Assembly: GCF_003612015.1 (NCBI RefSeq)
Contig: NZ_RARB01000001.1
Coordinates: 496,001-560,000 of the forward strand
Source of the DNA: Pantoea piersonii
GTDB taxonomy: Bacteria > Pseudomonadota > Gammaproteobacteria > Enterobacterales > Enterobacteriaceae
Direction: 5' to 3'
Length of the DNA stretch: 64,000 bases
Part shown: positions 35,994-49,151 of the stretch, piece by piece
How the letters are laid out: each line of letters opens with the position of its first letter
Numbering within the stretch: position 1 is the stretch's first letter
Made by a program: the position numbers and the translations under genes
Notes under the pieces: model-generated
Told to the model about the DNA's origin: nothing
Seen by the model: the letters and a program-made list of their open reading frames with translations, nothing else
The model's database searches: none

Positions 35994-38270
35994 ATGCTCA
36001 ATCAAGAACTGGAACTCAGTTTAAACATGGCTTTCGCCAGAGCGCGTGAGCACCGTCATGAGTTTATGACCGTCGAGCATTTGTTGCTGGCACTGCTCAG
36101 CAACCCGTCGGCCAGAGAGGCACTGGAAGCCTGTACCGTCGATCTTGTCGCGCTGCGGCAAGAACTCGAAGCTTTCATCGAACAAACCACACCGGTGCTG
36201 CCCGCCAGTGAAGGAGAGCGCGATACTCAACCCACGCTCAGCTTCCAGCGCGTATTGCAGCGCGCGGTATTCCATGTCCAGTCATCGGGTCGCAGCGAAG
36301 TCTCCGGCGCCAATGTACTGGTCGCCATCTTCAGCGAGCAGGAGTCACAAGCGGCTTATCTGCTGCGCAAACATGAAGTCAGCCGTCTCGACGTGGTGAA
36401 CTTCATTTCTCACGGTACGCGCAAAGATGAACCTGGTCAGGCGCCGCACAGTGAGAACCCGGTTAACGAAGAGCAAGCAGGCGGGGAGGATCGTATGGAA
36501 AACTTCACCACCAATCTCAATCAGCTTGCTCGCGTCGGCGGAATCGATCCGCTGATTGGTCGCGACAAAGAGCTGGAGCGCACCATTCAGGTACTGTGCC
36601 GTCGTCGTAAAAACAACCCGCTGCTGGTGGGCGAATCGGGCGTCGGTAAAACGGCTATTGCGGAAGGCCTGGCCTGGCGTATCGTGCAGGGCGACGTGCC
36701 GGAAGTGATGAAGGAGTGCACCATCTATTCGCTCGATATCGGTTCGCTGCTGGCGGGCACGAAATATCGCGGCGACTTTGAGAAGCGCTTCAAAGCCTTG
36801 TTGAAACAGCTGGAGCAGGACAACAGCAGCATCCTGTTTATCGATGAGATCCATACCATCATCGGTGCAGGCGCGGCGTCCGGCGGCCAGGTGGATGCGG
36901 CTAACCTGATTAAGCCGCTGCTCTCCAGCGGTAAAATTCGCGTGATGGGCTCCACCACCTATCAGGAGTTCAGCAATATCTTCGAAAAAGATCGCGCTCT
37001 GGCGCGCCGCTTCCAGAAGATCGATATCACTGAGCCGACGATGGACGAAACCGTTCAGATTCTGAACGGGCTGAAGCCGAAATATGAAGCGCACCACGAT
37101 GTGCGTTATACCGCGAAAGCGGTGCGCGCAGCGGTTGAACTGGCGGTGAAATATATCAACGACCGTCATCTGCCGGATAAGGCGATCGATGTGATCGACG
37201 AAGCTGGTGCGCGGGCGCGTCTGATGCCAGCCAGCAAGCGCAAGAAAACCATCAACGTGGCAGATATCGAGTCCGTGGTGGCGCGTATCGCGCGTATTCC
37301 TGAGAAAAGCGTTTCGGCAACCGACCGCGACACGCTGAAAAATCTCGGCGATCGCCTGAAAATGCTGGTGTTTGGCCAGGATAACGCCATTGAAGCGCTG
37401 ACTGAAGCGATCAAAATGAGCCGCGCCGGGCTGGGCCAGGAGCGCAAGCCTGTTGGCTCCTTCCTGTTTGCCGGACCGACTGGCGTAGGGAAAACCGAGG
37501 TTACGGTACAGCTGGCGAAAGCGCTGGGCATTGAGCTGCTGCGTTTCGATATGTCCGAGTATATGGAACGCCATACGGTCAGCCGCCTGATCGGCGCGCC
37601 TCCGGGCTATGTCGGCTTCGACCAGGGCGGTCTGCTGACCGATGCGGTGATCAAACATCCGCATGCGGTAGTGCTGCTCGACGAAATCGAGAAGGCGCAT
37701 CCGGATGTCTTTAACCTGCTGCTGCAGGTGATGGATAACGGCATGCTGACGGACAATAACGGCCGTAAAGCGGACTTCCGCAACGTGGTGCTGGTAATGA
37801 CCACCAATGCGGGCGTACGTGAAACCGAGCGTAAATCGATTGGTCTGATCCATCAGGACAACAGCACCGATGCGATGGAAGAGATCAAAAAGATCTTTAC
37901 GCCGGAGTTCCGCAACCGTCTCGACAATATTATCTGGTTCCGTCACCTGTCACCGGAAGTGATCCATCAGGTCGTGGACAAGTTTATTGTCGAACTGCAG
38001 GCGCAGCTGGATGCGAAAGGCGTCTCGCTGGAAGTGAGCGACGAAGCGCGCGACTGGCTGGCGGAGAAAGGCTACGACAAGGCGATGGGTGCCCGTCCTA
38101 TGGCGCGTACGGTGCAGGAAAACCTCAAGAAACCGCTGGCCAACGAATTGCTGTTCGGCTCGCTGGTGGATGGCGGATCGGTCTCGGTGGCGCTCGACAA
38201 AGAGAAGAACCAGCTGACCTATCACTTCCTCAGCGCAGAAAAACGCAAAACGGAAGGCACGGTTCACTAA
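35994..38270 (+). CDS. clpA: ATP-dependent Clp protease ATPase subunit ClpA
   Basis: AAA+ unfoldase that feeds substrates to ClpP, 758 residues. Order: Clp_N domain (residues 1-145, two repeats, ClpS docking), D1 with Walker A GESGVGKT (about 214-221), D2 with Walker A GPTGVGKT (about 496-503), the ClpP-binding IGL loop (RKSIGLIHQ, about 617) and C-terminal D2-small domain. Walker B motifs ILFIDEIH and [11 protein letters not shown] are intact. Follows clpS, and a strong terminator shared with infA ends it. Confidence 0.97.
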   Translation: MLNQELELSLNMAFARAREHRHEFMTVEHLLLALLSNPSAREALEACTVDLVALRQELEAFIEQTTPVLPASEGERDTQPTLSFQRVLQRAVFHVQSSGRSEVSGANVLVAIFSEQESQAAYLLRKHEVSRLDVVNFISHGTRKDEPGQAPHSENPVNEEQAGGEDRMENFTTNLNQLARVGGIDPLIGRDKELERTIQVLCRRRKNNPLLVGESGVGKTAIAEGLAWRIVQGDVPEVMKECTIYSLDIGSLLAGTKYRGDFEKRFKALLKQLEQDNSSILFIDEIHTIIGAGAASGGQVDAANLIKPLLSSGKIRVMGSTTYQEFSNIFEKDRALARRFQKIDITEPTMDETVQILNGLKPKYEAHHDVRYTAKAVRAAVELAVKYINDRHLPDKAIDVIDEAGARARLMPASKRKKTINVADIESVVARIARIPEKSVSATDRDTLKNLGDRLKMLVFGQDNAIEALTEAIKMSRAGLGQERKPVGSFLFAGPTGVGKTEVTVQLAKALGIELLRFDMSEYMERHTVSRLIGAPPGYVGFDQGGLLTDAVIKHPHAVVLLDEIEKAHPDVFNLLLQVMDNGMLTDNNGRKADFRNVVLVMTTNAGVRETERKSIGLIHQDNSTDAMEEIKKIFTPEFRNRLDNIIWFRHLSPEVIHQVVDKFIVELQAQLDAKGVSLEVSDEARDWLAEKGYDKAMGARPMARTVQENLKKPLANELLFGSLVDGGSVSVALDKEKNQLTYHFLSAEKRKTEGTVH

Positions 38271-38290
38271 GCGCCGTGAGGTAGAAATAG

Positions 38291-38322
38291 AAAAGGCCAG
38301 ATGCGAATCTGGCCTTTTTTTT
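38291..38322. terminator. Bidirectional terminator between clpA and infA
   Basis: Twelve-base perfect stem AAAAGGCCAGAT / ATCTGGCCTTTT, GCGA tetraloop and eight Ts. In E. coli a serW tRNA gene lies in this gap; none is present here. Confidence 0.92.
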
Positions 38323-38359
38323 CGCCACCGTTCAGGCGGCGAAAGCGAAACGAAGCCGC

Positions 38360-38926
<567 letters not shown>

Positions 38927-39619
38927 TTAAAAAAGGGTCTGGGTGCGCCAGCAACCGGCGCTGACAGGCTGCCAGGCAAGGGACTGAACATACTGCAGAT
39001 AGTCGGCGCGCGGGATCTCGCGTGCGCCCAGCGAGGCCGTGTGCGGGTTTAAAACCTGGCAATCCACCAGCCGGCCCTGATGTTTGATGAAATGCTGGCA
39101 AAATACCAGAAGTGCGGTTTTCGAGGCATTCTCGCACCGGCTGAACATCGATTCGCCGCAGAAAATCTGCCCCAGCGCGAGCCCGTACATGCCGCCGACC
39201 AGCTGCTGATCCCGCCACACTTCTATCGAGTGCGCGTGCCCCAGTTCATAGAGACGCTGCCAGGCGCGCTTCACTTCAAAAGTGATCCATGTCCCTTCCT
39301 GGCGACCGGCGGCGCAGCCTTCGACCACCTCGAAAAACGCCTGATTCATGGTCACGCGAAACGGCGAACGCCGATGAAAACGCGCCATACTGCGGCTGAG
39401 GTGAAAAGATTCCGGTAGCAGTACCGCACGCGGATCGGGCGACCACCACAAAATGGGATCGCCAGGCGAAAACCAGGGGAAAATACCGCGCTGATAGGCG
39501 CTGAGCAAGCGGGCAGGGGAGAGATCGCCGCCCATCGCCAGCAGGCCGTTTGGCTCGCGCAGCGCCATCTCTGGCGGAGGAAAATGAAGGGATTCCCGTG
39601 ACAGTTGCACCAGTCTCAT
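38927..39619 (-). CDS. aat: Leucyl/phenylalanyl-tRNA--protein transferase
   Basis: Adds Leu or Phe from aminoacyl-tRNA to proteins with N-terminal Arg or Lys, creating degrons for ClpS-ClpAP (encoded at 35615-38270). About 230 residues from the ATG at 39619 ([16 protein letters not shown] aligns with E. coli). Signatures: [69 protein letters not shown] and [17 protein letters not shown]. Lies 31 bases after cydC, probably co-transcribed with cydDC. Confidence 0.96.
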   Translation of the reverse strand: MRLVQLSRESLHFPPPEMALREPNGLLAMGGDLSPARLLSAYQRGIFPWFSPGDPILWWSPDPRAVLLPESFHLSRSMARFHRRSPFRVTMNQAFFEVVEGCAAGRQEGTWITFEVKRAWQRLYELGHAHSIEVWRDQQLVGGMYGLALGQIFCGESMFSRCENASKTALLVFCQHFIKHQGRLVDCQVLNPHTASLGAREIPRADYLQYVQSLAWQPVSAGCWRTQTLF

Positions 39620-39650
39620 CGCATCTTTACTCGTCGGTTTTTCGCTAAGA

Positions 39651-41381
39651 CTATAGCGCAAAGCGCTGCTGAAAATGCCAGTAGCGTCCCTCTTTTGAGA
39701 TTAATTCGTGATGCGTACCTTCTTCGGCGATCTGGCCGTTTTCCATTACGCAGATGCGATCCAGCGCGTCCAGACCGCTCAGCCGGTGCGTTACCATTAT
39801 CAGGGTTTTACCGGCGGTGACCTGCTGCAGCAGCGCTAATATCTGGTGCTCCGTGGCGGCGTCGAGCCCTTCAGTGGGTTCATCCAGCAGCCAGAGATCG
39901 CCGTCGTGCAGCAGCGCTCGCGCTATCGCCAGTCGGCGCAGCTCGCCGCCCGACAGCGAACGGCCTCCTTCGCCGAGCCAGGCGTTGAGCCCTTCTTCGC
40001 TTTCCAGCAGGCGCGACAGGCCTGTCTGGTGCAGAACGCGGCTGAGCTGCGCATCGCTGGCGTCGGGACGCGCTACCCGCAGGTTCTCGCGCAGCGTCTG
40101 GCTGAACAGGTGTACGCGCTGCGTCACCACGCTAATGCGCTGACGCAGCGATTTTTCATCCCAGCTGCGCAGAGCGACGTTTTGCAGCGCAATGGATCCG
40201 GTTTCCACCTCCCATGCGCGCGTCAGCAACGCCAGCAGCGTGGATTTACCGCAGCCGGTGGGGCCGAGCAGCGCCAGGCGTTCACCCGCTCGCACCTGCA
40301 GCGAAAAATTATCCAGCACCGCTTCGGGACGATGGGGATAGTGGAAGGTGACCTTATCAATTGATACCGAAAGGCTGCCGGGCTCACTTGCCGATTTATC
40401 GGGAAAACGAATCGCGGGCGCCTGATCGATGATGCCGTTAACGCGTTCAGCGGCGGCGATAACCTGCGACAGCGGCAGAAAAGCGCCAGCAACCGGGGCC
40501 AGCGCTTCAAACGCGGCAAGCGCGCAAAATACCACCAGCGCGATAAGCGCGCCGGGCGAGGAAGCCTGGGTCACGCCATCCGCACTCATCCACAGCAGCA
40601 GCGTCACGGTTGCGCCGCTTATCAGCAGCAGCAGGCTTTGCGACAGCGCCTGCAAACGCTGCTGCTGACGCTGCGCAGCCTGCCAGCGGCCTTCATCCTG
40701 GTCAAGCTGCTGACGCCAGCGTTCGGAAAGGCCGTAAATTGCCAGTTCAGCCTGCCCGCTCAGCCAGTACATCAACTGCAGACGCCAGCGTGCACGCTGT
40801 TGCGTAATGGCGCGACCGGCTGGCGCGCCCAGGCGGTAGAACAGCGGCGGCATCAACAGCAGCGTCGTCAGCATGACGCCGCCCAGCACCAGCGCCAGCC
40901 GCACGTCCACCAGGCTGATGCCCAGCGTCACCACTACAATCACCACAAACGCGCCTGCCAGCGGCGCGATCACTCGCAGATAGAGGTGGTCGAGCATATC
41001 GACGTCACCAACGAAACGGTTGAGCAGATCACCCTGACGGAATGCCGCCAGCTGACCTGGCGCCAGCGCAATAAGGCGGCTGAAGGTAAAAACGCGCAGG
41101 TGTTGCAGAACGCGGAAGGTCGCATCATGGCTGACCAGTCGCTCAAAATAGCGGGCGGCGGTGCGTGTGATGGCCGCGCCGCGCACGCCTGCAGCCGGCA
41201 GCATATAGTTAAAGCTGTAGAGCCCGGCGATGCCTGCCAGCGAGGAGGCAGCCAGAAACCAGCCAGAGAGCGCCAGCAGGCCGATACTGGCGAGCAGCGT
41301 AACGATGGCGAGCAGCACGCCCAGCGACAGTCGGTAAGGGTGACGCAAAAACAGGCGCAGGAAAGGACGCAGTGCGGACAT
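39651..41381 (-). CDS. cydC: Heterodimeric ABC exporter subunit CydC
   Basis: Half-transporter that with CydD exports cysteine/glutathione (or handles haem) and is needed for cytochrome bd assembly. About 576 residues from the ATG at 41381, which overlaps the cydD TGA (TGATG); a TTG two codons earlier is less likely. Six-helix membrane domain ([64 protein letters not shown]), then NBD with [27 protein letters not shown] and [11 protein letters not shown]. Confidence 0.96.
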   Translation of the reverse strand: MSALRPFLRLFLRHPYRLSLGVLLAIVTLLASIGLLALSGWFLAASSLAGIAGLYSFNYMLPAAGVRGAAITRTAARYFERLVSHDATFRVLQHLRVFTFSRLIALAPGQLAAFRQGDLLNRFVGDVDMLDHLYLRVIAPLAGAFVVIVVVTLGISLVDVRLALVLGGVMLTTLLLMPPLFYRLGAPAGRAITQQRARWRLQLMYWLSGQAELAIYGLSERWRQQLDQDEGRWQAAQRQQQRLQALSQSLLLLISGATVTLLLWMSADGVTQASSPGALIALVVFCALAAFEALAPVAGAFLPLSQVIAAAERVNGIIDQAPAIRFPDKSASEPGSLSVSIDKVTFHYPHRPEAVLDNFSLQVRAGERLALLGPTGCGKSTLLALLTRAWEVETGSIALQNVALRSWDEKSLRQRISVVTQRVHLFSQTLRENLRVARPDASDAQLSRVLHQTGLSRLLESEEGLNAWLGEGGRSLSGGELRRLAIARALLHDGDLWLLDEPTEGLDAATEHQILALLQQVTAGKTLIMVTHRLSGLDALDRICVMENGQIAEEGTHHELISKEGRYWHFQQRFAL

Positions 41382-43150
41382 CAGCAAATCTCCCTCTGAC
41401 GATGCGAGACCATCTGGCGAAACGAGCCAGGTTCGGCGAGCAGCGCTTGCCAGCCGCCTTGCTGTACCAGCCTGCCATCCTGCATCACCCAGATAGCGTC
41501 CCAGTGCTGCAGCTGATCGAGCTGGTGGGTGATCATCAACGTCGTCTGCCGACGCGACGCTTTATCGAGCGCCCGCATCATATGCTGCTCGCTGCGGCTG
41601 TCGAGGCTGGCGGCGGGCTCGTCCAGCAGCAGCAGGCGGGCAGGCTTATAGAGCGCGCGCGCCAGCGCGATGCGCTGCGCCTGACCCACTGAAAGCCCGG
41701 CACCATCGTCGCCGACAGGCGTCAGCACGCCAGCAGAGAGCCGCGGCAGAAATTCGCTGACGCCGCAGTCATCCAGCAAGCTATCCAAATCGTCACCGCG
41801 CTGCGCGCCGCCCATCACGATATTGTCGTGCAGCGTGTCGGCGGGCAGCTGCGGATTTTGCCCGAGCCAGGCGATCTGCCGGTGCCAGTATGCGCGGCCC
41901 ATTTCGCGCAGCTCGACGCCATTAATGCGTAGCGATCCCTGGTAAGGCAGAAAGCCGAGAAGCACGTTCATCAGTACGGTTTTCCCCGCGCCGCTCTGGC
42001 CCACCAGCGCAACGCGCTGGCCAGCGTCAAGGCTAAAGCTGAGCGGACCGCACAGGCGTTGATTATCCACGCTCAGCGCAACCAGATCCTGCGCGACGAT
42101 GGCGATCGCCGCGTCGTCCGCCAGCTGCGCCGAACCGTCGGGCCGTTCAGGCTGGGGACTCTCGCGCATAAAGCGCTCAAGGGCATCCGCGCCGCCGACC
42201 GCCTGCGCTTTCGCATGGTAAAAAGCGCCCAGATCGCGCAGCGGCTGAAAGAATTCTGGCGCCAGGATCAGCGCGACGAAACCGGCGAACAGCGTTACGC
42301 CTTGCCCATATGCGCCGAAATGGAGCTCGCCGAGGTAGGAAAAACCGAAGTAGACCGCGACGACCGCGATCGCCAGCGAAGCGAAAAACTCCAGCACGGC
42401 GGATGAGAGAAAGGCGAGTCGCAGCACTTCCATGGTGCGCTGGCGAAAGTCCGCAGTGGAGGAGGCGATGACGGCGGTTTCCGCTTCGGCGCGGTGAAAC
42501 AGACGCAGGGTTTCGCGTCCGCGCAGGCGGTCAAGGAAGTCGCCGCTGAGGCGCGCCAGCGCAACAAAGTTGCGGCGGTTGGCGTCGGCCGCGCCCATGC
42601 CGACCAGCGCCATAAACAGCGGGATCAGCGGCGCGGTGGCGAGCAAGATCAGACCGGCTGCCCAGTTTAGCGGGAAAACGGTCAGCAAAATGCATAAGGG
42701 GATCAGCGCCGCCAGCGTCATCTGCGGCAGATAGCGCGCATAATACTCCTGCATCTCCTCAATCTGCTCCAGCAGCAGCGTCGCCCAGCTGCCTGCTGGT
42801 TTGCCGCGGATCCATGCGGGGCCGAGATCGGAAAGACGATCCAGTACCTGCTGACGCAGCGCCTGACGAATTGCCTGTCCAGCGCGAAAGCCTGCGGCCT
42901 CGCGCGCATAGTTAAGCAAGGCGCGCAGCGTAAAGCAGAGCAGCAGAAGGGAGAAGGGGAGAAGGAGCTCGCTGCGCAGTCGCTGTTCAACAATCAGCGC
43001 CTGTAGCAGAAAAGCCAGCAGCCAGGCCTGGGCGATGATGACCAGCGCGCTGGCCAGCCCAAACAGCGACGTCAACCGCAGCCAGCGGCTGCCAAAAGCG
43101 CGTTGCTGGCGTAGCCAGCGAATCAGTTCCTGTTGCCGGGTTTTATTCAT
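41381..43150 (-). CDS. cydD: Heterodimeric ABC exporter subunit CydD
   Basis: Partner of CydC, 589 residues from the ATG at 43150 (MNKTRQQELIRWLRQQ matches E. coli; ten upstream residues rejected). Membrane domain with GPAWIRGKPAGSWATLLLEQIEEMQEYYARYLPQM and FMALVGMGAADANRRNFVALARLSGDFLDRLRG, then NBD with GQSGAGKTVLMN, LSVGQAQRIALARALYK (signature has V instead of G after S, as in E. coli) and LLLLDEPAASLD. Coupled to cydC by TGATG. Confidence 0.96.
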   Translation of the reverse strand: MNKTRQQELIRWLRQQRAFGSRWLRLTSLFGLASALVIIAQAWLLAFLLQALIVEQRLRSELLLPFSLLLLCFTLRALLNYAREAAGFRAGQAIRQALRQQVLDRLSDLGPAWIRGKPAGSWATLLLEQIEEMQEYYARYLPQMTLAALIPLCILLTVFPLNWAAGLILLATAPLIPLFMALVGMGAADANRRNFVALARLSGDFLDRLRGRETLRLFHRAEAETAVIASSTADFRQRTMEVLRLAFLSSAVLEFFASLAIAVVAVYFGFSYLGELHFGAYGQGVTLFAGFVALILAPEFFQPLRDLGAFYHAKAQAVGGADALERFMRESPQPERPDGSAQLADDAAIAIVAQDLVALSVDNQRLCGPLSFSLDAGQRVALVGQSGAGKTVLMNVLLGFLPYQGSLRINGVELREMGRAYWHRQIAWLGQNPQLPADTLHDNIVMGGAQRGDDLDSLLDDCGVSEFLPRLSAGVLTPVGDDGAGLSVGQAQRIALARALYKPARLLLLDEPAASLDSRSEQHMMRALDKASRRQTTLMITHQLDQLQHWDAIWVMQDGRLVQQGGWQALLAEPGSFRQMVSHRQREIC

Positions 43151-43230
43151 GCGAGACCGTAAGCGTTGTCGATAACCCACGAAAAGAAGGGGGATTGCTC
43201 TTCAGGCTGATGAATCTAGCACGGCGGCAT

Positions 43231-43259
43231 AAAAAAAGGCGACTGAAAAACAGCCGCCT
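43231..43259 (-). terminator. Terminator after trxB
   Basis: On the minus strand a GGCGGCTG / CAGTCGCC stem (one mismatch), TTTTT loop and a seven-T tail; 30 bases beyond the trxB stop, separating it from cydDC. Confidence 0.85.
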
Positions 43260-43288
43260 CGTATAAATAAGATCAGATAATTAACAAG

Positions 43289-44784
<1,496 letters not shown>

Positions 44785-45279
44785 ATGGTAGACAATAAGA
44801 AACGCCCCGGAAAAGATCTCGACAGAATCGACAGAAACATTCTGAATGAACTTCAGAAAGATGGTCGTATTTCCAACGTAGAACTTTCCAAACGCGTAGG
44901 ATTATCGCCTACGCCATGTCTTGAGCGTGTGCGTCGTCTGGAGCGTCAGGGTTTTATTCTTGGCTATACCGCGCAACTTAACCCGCACTATCTAGATGCG
45001 TCACTGCTGGTTTTCGTTGAGATTACTCTGAATCGTGGCGCGCCGGACGTGTTTGAACAGTTTAACGCCGCCGTGCAAAAACTTGAGGAAACTCAAGAGT
45101 GTCACCTGGTTTCCGGTGACTTCGACTACCTGTTGAAAACGCGCGTGCCGGATATGTCCGCCTACCGTAAGCTGCTTGGCGAAACCCTGCTGCGCCTGCC
45201 GGGGGTCAATGACACCCGTACTTACGTGGTGATGGAAGAGGTTAAACAGAGTAATCGGCTGGTGATTAAAACCCGCTAA
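44785..45279 (+). CDS. lrp: Leucine-responsive regulatory protein Lrp
   Basis: Global feast/famine transcription regulator, 164 residues, AsnC/Lrp family. N-terminal helix-turn-helix (LDRIDRNILNELQKDGRISNVELSKRVGLSPTPCLERVRRLERQGFI) and C-terminal RAM ligand-binding domain (VFVEITLNRGAPDVFEQFN, GDFDYLLKTRVPD). Essentially identical to the E. coli protein. The ATG at 44785 gives the family length. A terminator-like hairpin follows, before ftsK. Confidence 0.98.
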   Translation: MVDNKKRPGKDLDRIDRNILNELQKDGRISNVELSKRVGLSPTPCLERVRRLERQGFILGYTAQLNPHYLDASLLVFVEITLNRGAPDVFEQFNAAVQKLEETQECHLVSGDFDYLLKTRVPDMSAYRKLLGETLLRLPGVNDTRTYVVMEEVKQSNRLVIKTR

Positions 45280-45319
45280 CGCAGCGCAGGTGCAAAACCT
45301 GTGATATTTCGATACACTC

Positions 45320-45335
45320 CTGTGAATTCATACAG
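45320..45335 (+). promoter_or_regulatory. LexA (SOS) box upstream of ftsK
   Basis: CTGTGAATTCATACAG fits the LexA consensus CTGT-N8-ACAG exactly, with an A/T-rich centre. It lies 64-79 bases upstream of the ftsK start. In E. coli the ftsK P1 promoter is LexA-controlled (dinH), so the site is probably functional. Confidence 0.85.
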
Positions 45336-45339
45336 GACC

Positions 45340-45361
45340 AGCGTCGGGCTTGCCCGACGCT
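45340..45361 (+). terminator. Terminator-like hairpin after lrp
   Basis: Ten-base stem AGCGTCGGGC / GCCCGACGCT with a minimal loop, 60 bases past lrp and just after the LexA box. A weak T-content follows (GTTGCCTT), so it may end lrp or lie in the ftsK leader. Confidence 0.55.
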
Positions 45362-45398
45362 GTTGCCTTCATAATTTACAGGCACCTGGAGAGTTCTC

Positions 45399-48300
45399 TT
45401 GAGCCAGGAATACACAGAAGACAAAGAAGTTTCGTTAAAACCGCTGAGCAGTGGACGTCGTCTGCTGGAAGCATTGCTTATTCTCGTCTCACTTTTCGCC
45501 ATCTATCTGATGGTCTCTCTCGTCAGCTTTAATCCTTCCGATCCGAGCTGGTCGCAAACCGCCTGGCATGAGCCGATTCATAATCTGGGCGGCGGCGTGG
45601 GAGCCTGGCTGGCGGATACGCTGCTGTTTATTTTCGGCGTGATGGCCTATGCCATACCGCCGGTGATTATCGGACTGTGCTGGATCGCCTTTCGCCAGCG
45701 CGATCGCCAGGATTACATCGACTACTTCGCTATCGGCCTGCGCCTGATCGGCGTGCTGGCGCTGGTGGTGACTACCTGCGGCCTGGCTGCGCTCAATGCC
45801 GATGACATCTGGTATTTCGCCTCTGGTGGCGTTATCGGCAGCCTGGTCAGCAACGCTATTGCGCCCTGGCTCAGCCCGATGACCGGCACGCTGGCGCTGC
45901 TTTGCGTCTGGGCGGCGGGCATTACGCTCTATACCGGCTGGTCCTGGCTGACCATCGCCGAGCGCATCGGCGGCGTGGTTATGGGCGTGCTCACCTTCGC
46001 CAGCAACCGTTCGCGTCGCGACGAGCCCTGGCAAGAGGATGAAGAGGCGTTCGACGATACGGCCGCACCGCGTGTTGAGGTGGCCTCGCAAGATGAGGAT
46101 GATGTACTGCTCTCTGCGCCGCGCGCCAGCACAGAACATTCAGCGCCGGAAGTGGCCGATCCGCTTCTGGCGAAAGCCGCTGCGGCGACAGATGCCGCGC
46201 TGATCACGGCGGCCGAAGCCGCTGGCGTTGCGGCGCCCGTAGCCCCGGTATCGGCTGCTGCGATCTCCTCTCAGAGTGCTGCAGCCCCCGCTGCTGCCAT
46301 GCCGTCTCAGGTTGCCGCCGCGTCAGTGCCGGTTGCTGCGATGCCGCCTCAGGCGGCCGCAGCGCCACTCTCCTCTCAGACGGCCGTAATGCCGACTGCC
46401 GCCTCCGTTGCGCCTGTAACGGCTGCCGCCGCACACTCTGCGGCAGCGAATCCGTTCGCTGCGTCTCAACAGCCCGTCAACGCCTTTACGCCTGCGTCAC
46501 CTCAGCCAGCCGCGCCTGCTCCCGCCGAGCCGCCGCGTTATCATTTTGAGATGCCGCAGACGCCGTCCGCGCCCGCTTTCACCAGCTGGGAAGAGGATGA
46601 CGGCCCGCAAATGGGCAACTGGCGCGATGCCGATACGGCCGATATAGCTGCTACGGCGGGCGCGGCGACAGCCGCCGCGCAGGCAGCCTCTACGCCGCTG
46701 TTCGATGTCGCGCCTGAAGAGAATTACAATCCGCAGGTGAAGCAGGGCATCGGACCGACGCTACCGCGTCCTAAGCCGGTCAAACTGCCGACGCGCCGCG
46801 AGCTGGCCTCTTACGGCATTAAGCTGCCTTCTCAGCGAATAGCGGAAGAGAAGGCCAAAGCGCAAGAACAGCAGCGCGCTGACGTCTCGTCTCAGCCTGC
46901 AGACGCGCAGTCCGAATGGTCAGAGCACCAGCAGGAGGCGCAGGAACAGGCGCAGCTGCGCGACGCTTTCGCCAGCCAGCAGCAGCAACGCTACGGCGAG
47001 AGCTGGCAGCAGGATGAAGATACGCAGCAGGATGAAGATCAGGAAGAGGCTGTCGAACAGGCCGCGCTGGCGCAGCAATTCGCCGCGCAGCAGCAACAGC
47101 GCTACGGCGCTGAAGAGCAGAAAGAGAAATCGCCAGCCCTGAGCCTGGATACCTCCTCCGCGTTCGATTTCTCGCCGCTGGACGATCTGGTGGATGAAGG
47201 CCCCAGCGAGCCGCTCTTTACTATCGCCAGCGCGCCAGAGCCGGAAGCGCCTGCGGCAACGCATACGCCATGGCAGCAGCCTGCGGAAGCGCCGGTTGCT
47301 CAGCCTGCCGTGCCGGTGGCCGCACCGACGGTTTCTGCCGCTTTTGCACCCGCTGAGCCGGAGCCAGAGCTGACGCCTGTGATGCAGACGCCAGCCGCCG
47401 CACCGCCGCAGGCGTCGCAACCCGGCTCGCTGGATAACAGTCTGATCCATCCTTTCCTGATGCGTCATAACCAGCCGCTGGAGAAACCCTCTACGCCGCT
47501 GCCAACGCTGGATCTGCTGACCTCGCCGCCAGCCGAGGAAGAACCGGTTGATATGTTCGCCCTTGAGCAGACGGCGCGTCTGGTCGAAGCCCGTTTAGGC
47601 GACTATCGCGTTAAGGCAGAAGTGGTCGGCATCTCGCCGGGCCCGGTGATTACCCGCTTCGAGCTGGATCTGGCGCCGGGCGTGAAAGCCGCGCGCATCT
47701 CCAACCTGTCGCGCGATCTGGCGCGTTCGCTCTCGGCGGTTGCCGTGCGCGTAGTTGAGGTGATCCCCGGCAAGCCTTATGTCGGTCTGGAGCTGCCTAA
47801 CAAGCATCGTCAGACGGTCTATCTGCGCGAAGTGCTGGACTGTGCCAAATTCCGCGACAACCCGTCGCCGCTGGCCGTGGTGCTGGGTAAAGATATCGCG
47901 GGTCAGCCGGTCGTCGCCGATCTGGCGAAAATGCCGCACCTGCTGGTGGCCGGTACGACCGGTTCCGGTAAGTCGGTCGGCGTCAACACCATGATTATCA
48001 GCATGCTCTACAAGGCGACGCCGGAAGAAGTGCGCTTTATCATGATCGACCCGAAAATGCTGGAACTGTCGGTCTACGAAGGCATTCCGCACCTGTTGAC
48101 TGAAGTTGTCACCGATATGAAAGACGCGGCTAACGCGCTGCGCTGGAGCGTCGGCGAGATGGAGCGACGCTACAAGCTGATGTCGGCGCTCGGCGTGCGT
48201 AACCTCGCTGGCTACAACGAAAAAGTCGAACAGGCGGAAGCGATGGGGCGTCCTATTCCCGATCCGTTCTGGAAACCGGGCGACAGTATGGATATGACGC

Positions 48301-48974
48301 CGCCGGTGCTGGAAAAACTGCCTTATATCGTGGTGCTGGTGGATGAGTTCGCCGACCTGATGATGGCGGTCGGTAAGAAGGTTGAAGAGCTGATTGCGCG
48401 TCTGGCGCAGAAAGCGCGTGCCGCAGGTATTCACCTTGTGCTTGCTACGCAGCGTCCGTCAGTGGATGTGATTACCGGTCTGATTAAGGCCAACATTCCG
48501 ACGCGCATCGCCTTCACCGTCTCCAGCAAAATCGACTCGCGCACCATTCTCGATCAGGGCGGCGCTGAATCGCTGCTGGGTATGGGCGACATGCTCTATA
48601 TGCCACCCAACTCCTCAATGCCGGTACGTGTGCACGGCGCATTCGTCCGCGATCAGGAAGTGCACGCTGTCGTGCAGGACTGGAAAGCGCGCGGGCGTCC
48701 GCAGTATATCGAAAGCATTACGGCAGGCGAGGAGAGCGAGGGCGGCAGCGGCGGTCTTGAGGGCGACGAGGAGCTGGATCCGCTGTTCGATCAGGCGGTG
48801 GCTTTTGTGGTCGACAAGCGTCGCGCCTCGATCTCCGGCGTACAGCGTCAGTTCCGCATCGGCTATAACCGCGCCGCGCGCATTATCGAACAGATGGAAG
48901 CGCAGGGGATCGTATCGGAACCCGGACACAACGGTAACCGTGAGGTGCTCTCTCCGCCGCCGCATGAAATGTAG
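45399..48974 (+). CDS. ftsK: DNA translocase FtsK
   Basis: Septal DNA pump that segregates chromosome termini and activates XerCD at dif. It begins with TTG as in E. coli ([27 protein letters not shown]). 1191 residues: four membrane segments (about 25-195), a long Ala/Pro/Gln-rich linker (about 220-700) and the motor. Walker [13 protein letters not shown] is near residue 852, Walker [13 protein letters not shown] near 980, and the C-terminal gamma winged helix ([32 protein letters not shown]) reads KOPS. It is shorter than the 1329-residue E. coli protein, all in the linker, which contains a duplicated unit ending QQQQRYG. Confidence 0.96.
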   Translation: MSQEYTEDKEVSLKPLSSGRRLLEALLILVSLFAIYLMVSLVSFNPSDPSWSQTAWHEPIHNLGGGVGAWLADTLLFIFGVMAYAIPPVIIGLCWIAFRQRDRQDYIDYFAIGLRLIGVLALVVTTCGLAALNADDIWYFASGGVIGSLVSNAIAPWLSPMTGTLALLCVWAAGITLYTGWSWLTIAERIGGVVMGVLTFASNRSRRDEPWQEDEEAFDDTAAPRVEVASQDEDDVLLSAPRASTEHSAPEVADPLLAKAAAATDAALITAAEAAGVAAPVAPVSAAAISSQSAAAPAAAMPSQVAAASVPVAAMPPQAAAAPLSSQTAVMPTAASVAPVTAAAAHSAAANPFAASQQPVNAFTPASPQPAAPAPAEPPRYHFEMPQTPSAPAFTSWEEDDGPQMGNWRDADTADIAATAGAATAAAQAASTPLFDVAPEENYNPQVKQGIGPTLPRPKPVKLPTRRELASYGIKLPSQRIAEEKAKAQEQQRADVSSQPADAQSEWSEHQQEAQEQAQLRDAFASQQQQRYGESWQQDEDTQQDEDQEEAVEQAALAQQFAAQQQQRYGAEEQKEKSPALSLDTSSAFDFSPLDDLVDEGPSEPLFTIASAPEPEAPAATHTPWQQPAEAPVAQPAVPVAAPTVSAAFAPAEPEPELTPVMQTPAAAPPQASQPGSLDNSLIHPFLMRHNQPLEKPSTPLPTLDLLTSPPAEEEPVDMFALEQTARLVEARLGDYRVKAEVVGISPGPVITRFELDLAPGVKAARISNLSRDLARSLSAVAVRVVEVIPGKPYVGLELPNKHRQTVYLREVLDCAKFRDNPSPLAVVLGKDIAGQPVVADLAKMPHLLVAGTTGSGKSVGVNTMIISMLYKATPEEVRFIMIDPKMLELSVYEGIPHLLTEVVTDMKDAANALRWSVGEMERRYKLMSALGVRNLAGYNEKVEQAEAMGRPIPDPFWKPGDSMDMTPPVLEKLPYIVVLVDEFADLMMAVGKKVEELIARLAQKARAAGIHLVLATQRPSVDVITGLIKANIPTRIAFTVSSKIDSRTILDQGGAESLLGMGDMLYMPPNSSMPVRVHGAFVRDQEVHAVVQDWKARGRPQYIESITAGEESEGGSGGLEGDEELDPLFDQAVAFVVDKRRASISGVQRQFRIGYNRAARIIEQMEAQGIVSEPGHNGNREVLSPPPHEM

Positions 48975-49000
48975 CGCGACACGCTTTGCAACAAACAATC

Positions 49001-49024
49001 ATGGGCCAGTTTTTACTGGCCCAT
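49001..49024 (+). terminator. Terminator-like hairpin after ftsK
   Basis: Stem ATGGGCCAGT / ACTGGCCCAT with TTTT loop, 27 bases past ftsK. The following TGTTCAGG is not T-rich, so lolA may receive some read-through. Confidence 0.6.
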
Positions 49025-49151
49025 TGTTCAGGCGACATTTACCCCTCATATCAGAATACGCTTTCGGGTTTTTCTCCTGGCTCAATGGCAAAACGACGGC
49101 CAGAATTAAAACGGTATTCACTGGATAGAGATAAATAAGGAATTGAAGCGG

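Noticed and set aside
38323..38359. Possible serW-like tRNA-Ser gene between clpA and infA, expected from E. coli
   Set aside because: The gap holds only the shared terminator; no cloverleaf, anticodon arm or TTCRANY sequence is present.
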